64,000 nucleotides of DNA from Nakamurella sp. A5-74. Its GTDB lineage: Bacteria; Actinomycetota; Actinomycetes; Mycobacteriales; Nakamurellaceae. How positions within the stretch are numbered: the stretch's first letter is position 1; every line of letters begins with the position of its first letter. The notes beneath the pieces are model-generated. The model did not search any database. It was not told the DNA's origin and saw nothing but the letters and a program-made list of their open reading frames with translations. The stretch covers positions 620,001 through 684,000 of the forward strand of contig NZ_CP159218.1 of NCBI RefSeq assembly GCF_040438885.1, read 5' to 3'. Below are positions 26,579-37,718 of the stretch, in pieces. Both the position numbers and the translations under genes were made by a program.

Positions 26579-28159
26579 ATGGACGTACTGGCTCTGGTCG
26601 TCGCTCTCGTCATCGGCGTCGTGGCGCTCACCCCGTTGGCCGATGCCATCCGCATCCCCCAGCCCGTGCTGCTCACTGTGTTCGGGTTGTTGCTCGCGTT
26701 GTTGCCGTTCACCCCGGAACTGGCGATCGAGCCCGAGATCGTGCTGCCGGTCGTGTTGCCGCCGCTGCTGTTCGCGGCAACCCAACGCACCTCCGCGCGC
26801 GAGTTCCGCAACCACGCGACAGCTGTGCTCACCCTCGCAGTAGGTCTGACGCTGGCGACCGTCGCGGTGGTGGCCGTCGTCGCCCACGCCCTCGGCGTCC
26901 CGTGGATCGCGGCCTGGGTGCTCGGCGCGATCGTGTCACCGCCCGATCCGGTGGCGGCCACTGCGGTGGCGCGGCGGCTGCAGCTCCCGGGACGGTTGGT
27001 GACGATCCTCGAAGGGGAGGGGATGTTCAACGACGCCACCGCGCTCGTCGCCTTCAAGGTGACGTTGGCGGCGGCCGTCGGGGGCGGACTGTCGTGGGGT
27101 GGCACGCTGCTGGAGTTGGCACTCGCGGTCGGTGTGGGCGGGGTCGTCGGTCTCGCGCTCGGCTGGCTCGCCACCCGTGCGCTCGGCCGTATCCACGACA
27201 GCGCCGCCGAGACCACGATCACCCTGCTGGTGCCCTACCTCGGGTACGTCGGAGCGGAGCGATTCGGCGGCTCCGGTGTGCTGGCAGTCCTCGTGCTCGG
27301 CCTCTACCTGACGACGTTCAGCCATGGCAGCACGACGTCCGAGGGCTGGCTGCTCGGACGCTCCGTCTGGTCCTACGTCGACTTCCTGCTCACCAGCCTC
27401 GTCTTCGCGCTGCTCGGATTCGAGCTCGTGAAGGTGATCGGCCAGACTTCCGTCGACGGGCACACCGTTGTGCTGGCCCTCGTCGTGGCGATCACGTTGA
27501 TCTTCTTCAGGTTCGTGTGGATCTTCCCTGCCGTTGCGCTGGTCAACTTCCGCGCTCGACGACGTGATGCGCAACTCCCGGCGAACTGGCGGGAGTCGGT
27601 TGTGGTGTCCTGGGCCGGAATGCGCGGAGTGGTCACCGTCGCCGGGGCGCTGTCGATCCCGCTGCTGACCGATGTGGGTGACCTCTTCCCGGACCGCTCC
27701 CAGGTCGTCGTGGTGTCGCTGACCTGTGTGCTGTTGACCTTGGTGCTGCAGGGACTCACTCTCGGACCGCTGGCGTCGCAGCTCGGCGTCGGCGGGTCGT
27801 CCATGGATGCCGAGCAGGAGCTGGTGGTGTTGCGTCGACGGGCCGCGGAGGCGGCGCTGCACTTCATCCGGCGCTCGATCGATGACGACGCGGAGGGCGT
27901 GCCGACGACCGTGCGGCAGGCAGTGCTGGAGCAGTACGAGGGCCTGATCGCCTCGCAGCAAGCCCTGCAGGACCTGCGGGCGGCCGACCTCGGCCGCGAC
28001 GTGGATGCGGCCGGGGTGCTCACGATGTGGATGCGCCGGGCCAGTGACGCCGAGCGGACCTTCGTCATCGACGCGCGGCGCCAGGGGCAGGTGAGTCCGG
28101 AGGTCGCGGACGACGCACTGCGCGAAATCGAGGGTCGGGCGCGACGCGCCGGCTACTGA
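26579..28159 (+). CDS. CPA1-family Na+/H+ (or K+/H+) antiporter
   Basis: This 526-residue protein has about 12 membrane helices over residues 3-420 and a cytosolic helical tail of about 110 residues. Family residues are visible: SPPDPVAATAV (120-130) and EGEGMFNDATAL (145-156), whose Asn-Asp pair (151-152) is the ion-binding site of electroneutral CPA1 exchangers such as NhaP. ESVVVSWAGMRGVVT (about 338-352) is also typical. The ATG at 26579 follows GAGAGGA. It should export Na+ or K+ for protons and help with pH and salt balance. Confidence 0.93.
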   Translation: MDVLALVVALVIGVVALTPLADAIRIPQPVLLTVFGLLLALLPFTPELAIEPEIVLPVVLPPLLFAATQRTSAREFRNHATAVLTLAVGLTLATVAVVAVVAHALGVPWIAAWVLGAIVSPPDPVAATAVARRLQLPGRLVTILEGEGMFNDATALVAFKVTLAAAVGGGLSWGGTLLELALAVGVGGVVGLALGWLATRALGRIHDSAAETTITLLVPYLGYVGAERFGGSGVLAVLVLGLYLTTFSHGSTTSEGWLLGRSVWSYVDFLLTSLVFALLGFELVKVIGQTSVDGHTVVLALVVAITLIFFRFVWIFPAVALVNFRARRRDAQLPANWRESVVVSWAGMRGVVTVAGALSIPLLTDVGDLFPDRSQVVVVSLTCVLLTLVLQGLTLGPLASQLGVGGSSMDAEQELVVLRRRAAEAALHFIRRSIDDDAEGVPTTVRQAVLEQYEGLIASQQALQDLRAADLGRDVDAAGVLTMWMRRASDAERTFVIDARRQGQVSPEVADDALREIEGRARRAGY

Positions 28160-28181
28160 CCGGCCCGCTCGGGTACGGCGA

Positions 28182-29789
28182 TCAGCCGGCGACGCTGATC
28201 GACAGGCGGGTCTCGCCGAGCTCGTCCCAGACGTCGCCGAAGTCCTCCAGGGCGCCGTGCTGGGTGCTGATCATCAGGGCGTAGAGCCGGCCGAGCACGA
28301 AACCCACCGGACCGTCCGTCATCGGATCGTCGGCGAGCGTCTCCACCAACGTCGCGGCCTTGCGGGCATCCCGGTGCACGGCCAGCGCCGCGATCACCGT
28401 GTCGAGCGCGCCCACCGTGTCCTCTGCGTCCATCTGCGCGTCGGGCACGAACTCGGGCATCAGAGCCAGCAGACAGTCCCTCGCCAGGACCGCCGCGCCG
28501 TGCGCATCGGCCACCGCCGAGGAGAAATCGGGATCGGACAGCGCGGCGTCGACAGCGTCCTGCAGGTCGTGCCAGATCGCGTCTATGCGCTCTTCGATCC
28601 GATCGGCTTCGATCACCGGTGTGGCGCCGCCGTCGGCGAGCTCGTCCCAGTCCTTCAGCAGCGCAAAATGCTCCTCCGAGTCGAGTTGCGACGTGATCGC
28701 TTCCGCCAGTCGTCGCTCGCGACGGTTCAGCTCGAGTTCGACGATGCCGTGCGCCTGATCCGCATGTCTGACGTGGGTGTCGGTGAGTTCTCCGAGCAGC
28801 AACGCCCGGCCCACCTGCACGTCGCGTTCGCCGGAGACCACCCGCTCCCACTGGTGCAGGGCCGCCGCGGCCGGCCGATCGGCGGCGCCGAGCAGTTCCG
28901 AGACCGCTCGCGCCGAGCGGATGGCCGAGAACGCCAGCGGGGCAGCGTTTCCCACGTCCATCCGCAGCGATCGGTCCGCGGTCACCAGACTGTCCCTGGA
29001 TCGACGGAGCAGCCGTCCGGCCAGGGTGTGTGCCGCTTCGGGAAGGGTGGACGGGGTGAGTACGGTGCCGACCTTGGAGGGTCGGCGGGACACGGTCGCC
29101 CCGCGGGAGGTCAGGTGGTCGACCACCGCGTGGAGCTGATCGGTCGTTCCCTCGAGGAGCTCCACCTCGACCTCGCGCCAGGTGACGGTGTCCTCGTCCC
29201 CGTACCGCTGGCCGCTCACCCGGTCGTCGGCGATCTCCAGCAACGGTGTGCCGTCGGCACCCTCCAGCACGGTCACGGTCCGTTCGGTGTGCAGCCTGGC
29301 GACCGGACCGATCCAGCGTCCACGTGCGGTGCCGATCACAGCGCGGAGCAGCGGTGCCGGCACTGATCTCGCCGAGCGGTCGCCGGTACCCGCGCTCCCG
29401 CGCTCCCGGACTGTGTCGCTGCTCGCAGCAGCGGGCTGGTCGGCAGTGAACGGGATGTGCCATTCCCGACGCTCCTCCGCCTGTTGGGGCAATTTCGGAT
29501 GGTCCGAAGCGCGGGGATCCTCCTGGCGTGCCGGCAGTTTCAGGTGCCACCCGGCATCGTGTCCACCGGTGCGGCGCCGGAGCGTCACCCGGGAGGACAG
29601 CAGATCGAGCGACTCGGTGTCGTAGTACTGGGCATCGAGCTGATGCGTCTCGGTCGGGCGTCTGCCGGCGATGCCGATGGCGGTCACGGCCGGATCCTCG
29701 GTGGGATCCGGGATCTCCGCCCAGTCGGGGCCGTCAGGGACCTCGAGCTTGGTCTCGATCTCGCGATGCCCGATCAGTGGTGTGCTCAC
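28182..29789 (-). CDS. CYTH domain protein with degenerate CHAD domain
   Basis: This 535-residue protein begins with a CYTH domain. The EIETKLEVP motif (about 10-18), RVTLRRRTGG, WHLKLP and WREVEVELLEG form the triphosphate-tunnel fold, which binds polyphosphate or nucleotide triphosphates. The C-terminal half (about 290-530) is helical like CHAD, but the usual first-helix motif with His and several Arg (VHxxRVxxRRLR) reads DVGNAAPLAFSAIRSAR, so the basic polyphosphate-binding face is reduced. The GTG at 29789 overlaps the AI-2E family stop by 4 bases. A role in polyphosphate metabolism is inferred. Confidence 0.85.
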   Translation of the reverse strand: MSTPLIGHREIETKLEVPDGPDWAEIPDPTEDPAVTAIGIAGRRPTETHQLDAQYYDTESLDLLSSRVTLRRRTGGHDAGWHLKLPARQEDPRASDHPKLPQQAEERREWHIPFTADQPAAASSDTVRERGSAGTGDRSARSVPAPLLRAVIGTARGRWIGPVARLHTERTVTVLEGADGTPLLEIADDRVSGQRYGDEDTVTWREVEVELLEGTTDQLHAVVDHLTSRGATVSRRPSKVGTVLTPSTLPEAAHTLAGRLLRRSRDSLVTADRSLRMDVGNAAPLAFSAIRSARAVSELLGAADRPAAAALHQWERVVSGERDVQVGRALLLGELTDTHVRHADQAHGIVELELNRRERRLAEAITSQLDSEEHFALLKDWDELADGGATPVIEADRIEERIDAIWHDLQDAVDAALSDPDFSSAVADAHGAAVLARDCLLALMPEFVPDAQMDAEDTVGALDTVIAALAVHRDARKAATLVETLADDPMTDGPVGFVLGRLYALMISTQHGALEDFGDVWDELGETRLSISVAG

Positions 29790-31087
29790 GGCGAGTCCGG
29801 CACGGTGGTCCCGTCCCCGCCGGCTGCACCGCTCCGCTCCTGCGGGCCGAGCGGTCTCTCCGGTCGACCCGCCTTCGGCAGCGGACCGTCGCCCAGGGCC
29901 GGGAACGGATCGAGGTCGTGGTAGTAGCGCACCATGCTGTTGATCACGGCGAGGAAAGGCACCGCGAACAGTGCACCGACGATGCCCAGCAAAGACGACC
30001 CGATCACCACTCCCAGGATCACCGCCAGCGGGTGCAGCGAGACCGCCCTGCCCATCAGAACTGGCTGCAGGACATGGGATTCCAGCTGCTGCACAGCCAG
30101 CACGACGGCGATCATCACCAGTGCGGAGACCGGTCCGTGCGTCACCAGCGCGACCAGCACGGCGACCGCGCCGGAAGCGATCGCACCGACGATCGGAATG
30201 AACGACGCCAGGAACACCAGCAGCGCGAGCGCGATCACGAACGGCAACTGCAGTACCAGCGCTCCGATCCCGATGCCCACCGCGTCGACGGCAGCCACCA
30301 GTATCTGGACCCGGATGTAGGAGGTGAGGCTGACCCACCCGCGACGGCCTGCCTGATAGGTGGGCTGCTGCGCCTTGTGCGGCATCAACGCGATGAGGAA
30401 GACCGCGATCCGTTCCCCCTGCGCCAGGAAGAAGAACGTCGCGAACAGCGCGATGACGACGCCGGCGAAGAAGTGTCCAGCGGTACCGGCCCATTCGGTG
30501 CCGCGACTGATCCAACTGCCGCTCCCGCTGCCGGAGAACGAGTCCTTGGCTTTCTGGTAATAGTCGTCGAGTTGCTGCTCGCTCAGGTGCAGCGGCCCGT
30601 CCTTGAGCCAGTTGACGATCTGGTCGAGTCCCCCCTTGGCGCTGTCCAGCATTCCGGACATGCCGCTCGCGATCTGCGCGCCGGCGAACGTCAGCAGACC
30701 GACGACGACCGCCAGGAACACGACCAGCGCTGCGGCGGTCGCAGCGGCCCGGGGGAACTTCCACCTGCCGTGCAGGAACGTCACCACCGGCGACAGCAGG
30801 GCGGTCAGCAGCAGTGCGATGGCCAGTGGGACGACGACCATGCTGAGCGCCTGCAGACCGAGGTTGAGCAGTGCGATCGCCGCCAGCACGACGATGATCC
30901 GCCACGACCAGCCGGCAGCCAGTACCAGCGGATACGGCAGGTGGTCAGGATCCGGATCAGCCCTGGAGGGACGACGTCGACCGGAGCGGCCGACGGTCGT
31001 CATCGGAGCCTCGGACGCCCGATGCGCGGGGGAGCTGCTGTCGGCTGGCTGCTCCTGTGGCGCTGCTGCTGACTCGGAGCCGGACAC
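29786..31087 (-). CDS. AI-2E family transporter (PerM/YdiK type)
   Basis: This 433-residue permease has about eight membrane helices. The central region LFATFFFLAQGERIAVFLIA and the late helices SFIPIVGAIASG and VQQLESHVLQPVLMGRAVSLHPLAVIL are diagnostic of the AI-2E exporter family. The N-terminal 50 residues are disordered and hydrophilic. The GTG at 31087 follows AGGGGG; a Met about 28 residues in is an alternative. The transported compound is unknown; some relatives are Na+/H+ antiporters rather than AI-2 exporters. It is coupled to the downstream CYTH gene. Confidence 0.9.
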   Translation of the reverse strand: MSGSESAAAPQEQPADSSSPAHRASEAPMTTVGRSGRRRPSRADPDPDHLPYPLVLAAGWSWRIIVVLAAIALLNLGLQALSMVVVPLAIALLLTALLSPVVTFLHGRWKFPRAAATAAALVVFLAVVVGLLTFAGAQIASGMSGMLDSAKGGLDQIVNWLKDGPLHLSEQQLDDYYQKAKDSFSGSGSGSWISRGTEWAGTAGHFFAGVVIALFATFFFLAQGERIAVFLIALMPHKAQQPTYQAGRRGWVSLTSYIRVQILVAAVDAVGIGIGALVLQLPFVIALALLVFLASFIPIVGAIASGAVAVLVALVTHGPVSALVMIAVVLAVQQLESHVLQPVLMGRAVSLHPLAVILGVVIGSSLLGIVGALFAVPFLAVINSMVRYYHDLDPFPALGDGPLPKAGRPERPLGPQERSGAAGGDGTTVPDSP

Positions 31088-31142
31088 GGTTCCCCCTGGG
31101 AGCTGACGGTGGGCGGATCGGTGGACCCGGCACGAGCGTAGA

Positions 31143-31592
31143 TCAGGGCTTCCTGCTCGACGACAGTCCGTTCAGCACGTCGGACATCTGGTCCTCGGTG
31201 TCGTTGCCCAGTTTCTCGAAGACCACCTTCACGATCGGGGTGGCCAGCTTGGCCACTCCGTGCATCTCCAGGTCGGCGGTGTAGGTGATCCGGCTGCCCG
31301 CACCGTTGGGGACGACCTCCATGGTGTCGGTGGAGGTGGCGCTGTCGTTCCTGCCCTCGAGCACCACCCGGGAAGCGGTGCTCTCCCTCAGCGTGTAGGT
31401 GAGCTCCACCTCGCGGCCGATGAACTTCGAGACGTTGCGCCAGGACGAGCCGATCGTGACCGGCCCGCTGTCCAGACGGGTGCAGCTGACCGTGCCGGGA
31501 TCCCACTGCTCGGCGTTGCCGAAGTCGGCCAGGTACTCCAGCACCTCAGCCGGCTTCGGGACGACGGTGAAGGTGCGGGTGGTGACGGTCAT
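31143..31592 (-). CDS. SRPBCC (START-like) family protein
   Basis: This 149-residue protein has the helix-grip fold of the SRPBCC superfamily: VPKPAEVLEYLADFGNAEQW at the start, GREVELTYTLRE and GSRITYTADLEMHG strands, and a long C-terminal helix (VKVVFEKLGNDTEDQMSDVL). Such proteins bind lipids or other hydrophobic ligands. The ATG at 31592 follows GGAGG at 7 bases. It lies 55 bases upstream of the AI-2E gene on the same strand, perhaps in one transcript. Confidence 0.87.
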   Translation of the reverse strand: MTVTTRTFTVVPKPAEVLEYLADFGNAEQWDPGTVSCTRLDSGPVTIGSSWRNVSKFIGREVELTYTLRESTASRVVLEGRNDSATSTDTMEVVPNGAGSRITYTADLEMHGVAKLATPIVKVVFEKLGNDTEDQMSDVLNGLSSSRKP

Positions 31593-31683
31593 GGTCGATC
31601 CTCCGGGCCTGGCGGCCGGTCGCAGTGCGCGGGTGGGTCGCTGCGCCGGTACCCGCCCCACCTCGCGCTCACGCTTCCGAGCT

Positions 31684-31772
31684 CCGGTGGTCGAGCAGCG
31701 AGGAACTAGCGTGACGAGACCCCATCGCGGATCGATCGGGATCTCGTCTCCTTCGCCGCTCGATCGCCGATC
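31684..31772. repeat. GGTCGAG-family intergenic repeat upstream of clpB
   Basis: GGTGGTCGAGCAGCGAGGAA and the inverted segment GATCTCGTCTCCTTCGCCGC are a degenerate copy of the repeat family also found at about 12.4, 34.6, 39.9, 44.0 and 52.3 kb. It fills most of the gap between the SRPBCC and clpB genes together with the HAIR element. Confidence 0.7.
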
Positions 31773-31773
31773 A

Positions 31774-31796
31774 AGTTGAGCGGAACACACTCAACT
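31774..31796. promoter_or_regulatory. HAIR-like HspR operator upstream of clpB
   Basis: AGTTGAG-N9-CTCAACT is a perfect 7-bp inverted repeat. In HAIR register it reads GTTGAGC-N7-ACTCAAC, close to CTTGAGT-N7-ACTCAAG. It lies about 102 bases before the clpB ATG. Confidence 0.75.
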
Positions 31797-31898
31797 CTGT
31801 GGACGTTGACACCTCTGGATGCGTCAGCGGCAGCAATTCACCCGTGTCCGGCGCACAGATCCGTCCCCGATCGACACCCGCAGGAGAACACTTCACCC

Positions 31899-34559
<2,661 letters not shown>

Positions 34560-34596
34560 GCGCCACCATCCGTCAGACCACACCCGTCGGCGCTGT

Positions 34597-34710
34597 GACG
34601 GGGTCTCGACGCGCTCGTTCCTCGCGTGCTCCCTGTCCTGAGCGACGGAGGAGACGAAGGGGACCACCGAATTCTCCGTTGATCGAGCGACGGAGGAGTC
34701 GAGATCCCGT
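34597..34710. repeat. GTCGAG-family repeat; first 72 bases copied in inverse at 52.2 kb
   Basis: Bases 34597-34668 are the reverse complement of 52247-52318 with five differences in 72. A further related segment (34680-34705, GATCGAGCGACGGAGGAGTC) follows. No gene is seen in the gap 34560-34864. Confidence 0.9.
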
Positions 34711-34864
34711 GGTGACGGCACCGGTTGTTGATCTCGACCACCCGAATGCGCCAGATCTACGACGCCACAGGCTCATCCGTGCCTACGCTCTGTGCGGCTG
34801 CTCAACGGAGCGGTCATGAGACTGCGCGGTGACCCACCGCACCAGGACACAGTGGAGTGTGGAC

Positions 34865-35416
34865 ATGTCTCAGACACCCAGCATGAATGCGCCTTACGGA
34901 CAGCAACCTGAGGAGGTGGATGCCAGGGTTAGCGCTGAACTTTCCGCTCGGCGCGCCAACTTGCCTGCCGGAACGCTACAGATCATCGGCGGCGCGGTCG
35001 CCATCGTCGCTGCGTTCCTGAGCTGGGCCTCATTGCGTGCGAACTCCGTCTCGATCTCGGTGAACGGCATGGGCGACGTCAGCGGTCTGCCCGCCGGAGC
35101 GGAGCTGCCGGAGACCAATATTGGTGATGGGTGGTTCGTGATCGGAGCGGGAGCAGTTGCAGCGCTTGGAGGGGTTCTCCTGGTGGTCCTTAAGCAAGGG
35201 GCGCTGAGTGTTCTGGGACTGATCGGTGGCTTGGGAGTGCTCGGCCTCGGTGTCTACGAGCTGGTCCAAATTGAAACCGTGATTGGTCGGTTCGAAGCAT
35301 TGGGTTCGGGCGCTTCGGGGGCGGTCGGGATTGGAATCTGGCTGCTCATCGCTGGAGGTGCCGTCACTCTCATCGGCGTCGATCCGAGATTTGGCGTAGG
35401 CCCGCGGACCTCCTGA
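34865..35416 (+). CDS. Four-helix membrane protein of unknown function
   Basis: This 183-residue protein has a hydrophilic, Gln/Pro-rich N-terminus (1-38) and four likely membrane helices (about 40-60, 88-108, 115-135 and 148-170), with a Gly/Ser-rich outside loop NSVSISVNGMGDVSGLPAG after helix 1. Its codon use is less GC-biased than its neighbours (AAG CAA, ATT GAA), which may mean later acquisition. The ATG at 34865 has GGAG about 9 bases upstream. A strong terminator follows. I recognise no family. Confidence 0.75.
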   Translation: MSQTPSMNAPYGQQPEEVDARVSAELSARRANLPAGTLQIIGGAVAIVAAFLSWASLRANSVSISVNGMGDVSGLPAGAELPETNIGDGWFVIGAGAVAALGGVLLVVLKQGALSVLGLIGGLGVLGLGVYELVQIETVIGRFEALGSGASGAVGIGIWLLIAGGAVTLIGVDPRFGVGPRTS

Positions 35417-35441
35417 GTCCTGCCCGACGGACTCACCACCG

Positions 35442-35476
35442 GAGATCCCGGGTCGCGCACCGCGACCCGGGATCTC
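35442..35476 (+). terminator. 16-bp perfect hairpin terminator
   Basis: The arms GAGATCCCGGGTCGCG and CGCGACCCGGGATCTC enclose a 3-base loop, 25 bases after the stop of the membrane protein, followed by TGTCGTCAT. It separates that gene from the lipid operon. Confidence 0.85.
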
Positions 35477-35595
35477 TGTCGTCATGGGTCAGCGACGATT
35501 CGGAACCTCGTGCGCTGGATACTGAGCGGGCGATCCACGATCCCGGGAGAACCAGTGTCGGCAATCCGATATGTCCGCTGTTGCGAAACACCGGC

Positions 35596-36912
35596 ATGAC
35601 CAGTACCGCTCAGCGCATCACGTCCGCCGCAGCGGAACTGCTCGGCTCACCGCTCCCCATCGGCGTCCGCTCCTGGGACGGGTCGGAGGTGCCGGCGCCG
35701 GTCGGTTCGCCCCTCGACGGCCCCGATGCCCCGCGACTGGTGTTCCGTTCCCAGCGTGCACTGCGCCGGCTGGTGTGGGCTCCCGGCGAGCTCGGCCTCG
35801 CCGAGGCATACATCAGCGGTGATCTCGACGTCGAGGGTGACCTGTTGGCCGCACTCGGCGCCATCTGGGCGCCCAGCACCGAGACGCCCGTCAAGCGGTC
35901 CGTGAAGAAGTTGCTGCCGCTGCTCGGCGATGCTGTCCGCCTCGGTGCCATCGGTACCAAGCCGCCGCGTCCCGGACAGGCGGCCAAGCTCCGCGGCCGC
36001 CGACACACGCAGGACCGCGACCGGGCCGCCATTGCCCACCACTACGACGTCGGCAACGAGTTCTACGAGCTGTTGCTCGACGACTCGATGGCCTACTCCT
36101 GCGGCTATTACACCCAAGGACCAGACGGCTCTCTGGTCGACGCCCAACAGGCGAAGCTCGACCTGATCTGCCGCAAGCTCGGGCTCAAGGAAGGCCAACG
36201 CCACCTCGATGTCGGCTGCGGCTGGGGATCGCTGATCTGCCATGCGGCGGCCCACTACGGCACCCGGTCGGTCGGCGTCACGCTGTCGCGTCAGCAGTAC
36301 GAGTACGTCACCAAACGCGTCGCCGATGCCGGGCTGGCCGATCTGGTGACCGTCGTGCACGCGGACTACCGCGACCTCGACAAGCCGGAGATCCTCGATC
36401 GCATCGGCGGGAGCAGCTTCGACTCCGTCACCGCGATCGAGATGGGCGAGCACGTCGGCGAGGACGAGTACCCGGCGTTCGCCGCTCTGCTCCGCGACCG
36501 CGTCCGCCCCGGCGGCCGGATCCTGGTCCAGCAGATGTCCCGCGGTGAGAACGCTCCCGGCGGCGGCGCGTTCATCGAGACGTACATCGCTCCCGACATG
36601 CACATGAAGCCGCTCTCGGTGACTCTCGGACACTTCGGCCGGGCAGGTCTCGAGGTTCGCGACGTGCACGCCCTGCGTGAGCACTACGCGTGGACCTGCG
36701 ACGACTGGACGGAGATCCTCGAGGCGCACTGGGAGCGTGCCGTGGCGATGCTCGGTGAGACCGGCGCGCGGATCTGGCGCCTCTACCTGGTCGGCGCATC
36801 GCTGGCCTTCACCTCCGGCCGGATGGGTGTCGACCAGATCCTGCTGACCCGCCCCCATTCCGACGGCAGCGCCGAACTGCCGGCCGGCCGCGCCGTCTGG
36901 GAGCAGTCGTGA
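35596..36912 (+). CDS. Cyclopropane-fatty-acid synthase-like methyltransferase
   Basis: This 438-residue enzyme belongs to the Cfa/UfaA1 family, which transfers a methyl(ene) group from SAM to unsaturated acyl chains in membrane phospholipids. Visible are a lipid-binding N-terminal domain, the entry motif AHHYDVGNEFYELLLDDSM (about 148-166), the SAM site LDVGCGWGSL (about 204-213), VTLSRQQYEYV and the later AIEMGEHVGEDEY. The ATG at 35596 is chosen; a TTG 15 bases earlier is possible. Its stop overlaps the next start (GTGA). Product choice (cyclopropane, 10-methyl or precursor of furan acid) cannot be read from sequence. Confidence 0.92.
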   Translation: MTSTAQRITSAAAELLGSPLPIGVRSWDGSEVPAPVGSPLDGPDAPRLVFRSQRALRRLVWAPGELGLAEAYISGDLDVEGDLLAALGAIWAPSTETPVKRSVKKLLPLLGDAVRLGAIGTKPPRPGQAAKLRGRRHTQDRDRAAIAHHYDVGNEFYELLLDDSMAYSCGYYTQGPDGSLVDAQQAKLDLICRKLGLKEGQRHLDVGCGWGSLICHAAAHYGTRSVGVTLSRQQYEYVTKRVADAGLADLVTVVHADYRDLDKPEILDRIGGSSFDSVTAIEMGEHVGEDEYPAFAALLRDRVRPGGRILVQQMSRGENAPGGGAFIETYIAPDMHMKPLSVTLGHFGRAGLEVRDVHALREHYAWTCDDWTEILEAHWERAVAMLGETGARIWRLYLVGASLAFTSGRMGVDQILLTRPHSDGSAELPAGRAVWEQS

Positions 36913-37718
36913 CCCCGTTCTGGGCAGTGCTGCTGTCGGCTCTCGGGGCCGTCCTGCTGATCATGGCCGCGAGCTTCGTCGTCGGCCGGATCACCGGGAA
37001 GTACTCGATCATCGACGCGGTCTGGGGACCCGGCTTCGTCGTCGTCGCCTGGGTGTCGTTCCTGGTGACCCTCGGCGACGGAACACCGACGCTGCGCTGG
37101 ATCGTGCTGGCGATGGTGACCATCTGGGGCCTGCGGCTGGGGATCTACATCCTGCTGCGCAACCACGGGCTGCCCGAGGATGAGCGCTACACGGAGATGC
37201 TGCAGGACTCCGGTCCGAGCGCCATCGTCCGGAAGGTCCAGCTGCCGCAGGGCCTGGCGATGTGGTTCGTCTCGATCCCGGTGCAGCTGGCCATGCTGCT
37301 CGAGCGACCGGCGTGGTGGGTCGTCGTCATCGGGATCGTCGTGTGGGCCATCGGGTTGTTCTTCGAATCGGTGGGTGACTCCCAGCTGGCCGCGTTCAAG
37401 AAGGACTCCGCCAACAAGGGCAAGGTCATGCGCTTCGGCCTGTGGCGCTACACCCGGCACCCCAACTACTTCGGCGACGCAGCGGTGTGGACGGGCATCT
37501 TCCTGACCGTTGCCTGGACCTGGGTCGGGTGGCTCACGGTGCTGTCACCGGTGGCGATGATCTATCTGCTCGTGAACAAGACCGGCAAGGCCCTCACCGA
37601 GAAACGGATGAGCAAGAGCAAGCCCGGCTATGCCGAGTACGTCGAAGCCACCTCCGGATTCTTCCCACTGCCCCCGAAGAAGGGGCCCCTGCAGCAGATC
37701 GAGAAGAGCCCGTCATGA
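36909..37718 (+). CDS. DUF1295 integral membrane protein (steroid 5-alpha-reductase-like)
   Basis: This 269-residue protein has about six membrane helices. The C-terminal part FGLWRYTRHPNYFGDAAVW (about 177-195) and GYAEYVEATSGFFP match the DUF1295/steroid-reductase/ICMT-like fold, in which HPNYFG-type residues bind a cofactor such as NAD(P)H. It is the second gene of a four-gene operon, coupled on both sides by 4-base overlaps, so it probably reduces or otherwise modifies the same lipid acted on by the methyltransferase and the FAD protein. Confidence 0.9.
   Translation: MTPFWAVLLSALGAVLLIMAASFVVGRITGKYSIIDAVWGPGFVVVAWVSFLVTLGDGTPTLRWIVLAMVTIWGLRLGIYILLRNHGLPEDERYTEMLQDSGPSAIVRKVQLPQGLAMWFVSIPVQLAMLLERPAWWVVVIGIVVWAIGLFFESVGDSQLAAFKKDSANKGKVMRFGLWRYTRHPNYFGDAAVWTGIFLTVAWTWVGWLTVLSPVAMIYLLVNKTGKALTEKRMSKSKPGYAEYVEATSGFFPLPPKKGPLQQIEKSPS

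Noticed and set aside
28182-30905. One 907-codon frame joining the AI-2E and CYTH regions
   Set aside because: Its first third is out of frame with the AI-2E permease; the true CYTH start is the GTG at 29789 that overlaps the permease stop.
34597-34710. Insertion sequence remnant
   Set aside because: No transposase fragment or target duplication is seen; the segment belongs to a short intergenic repeat family.
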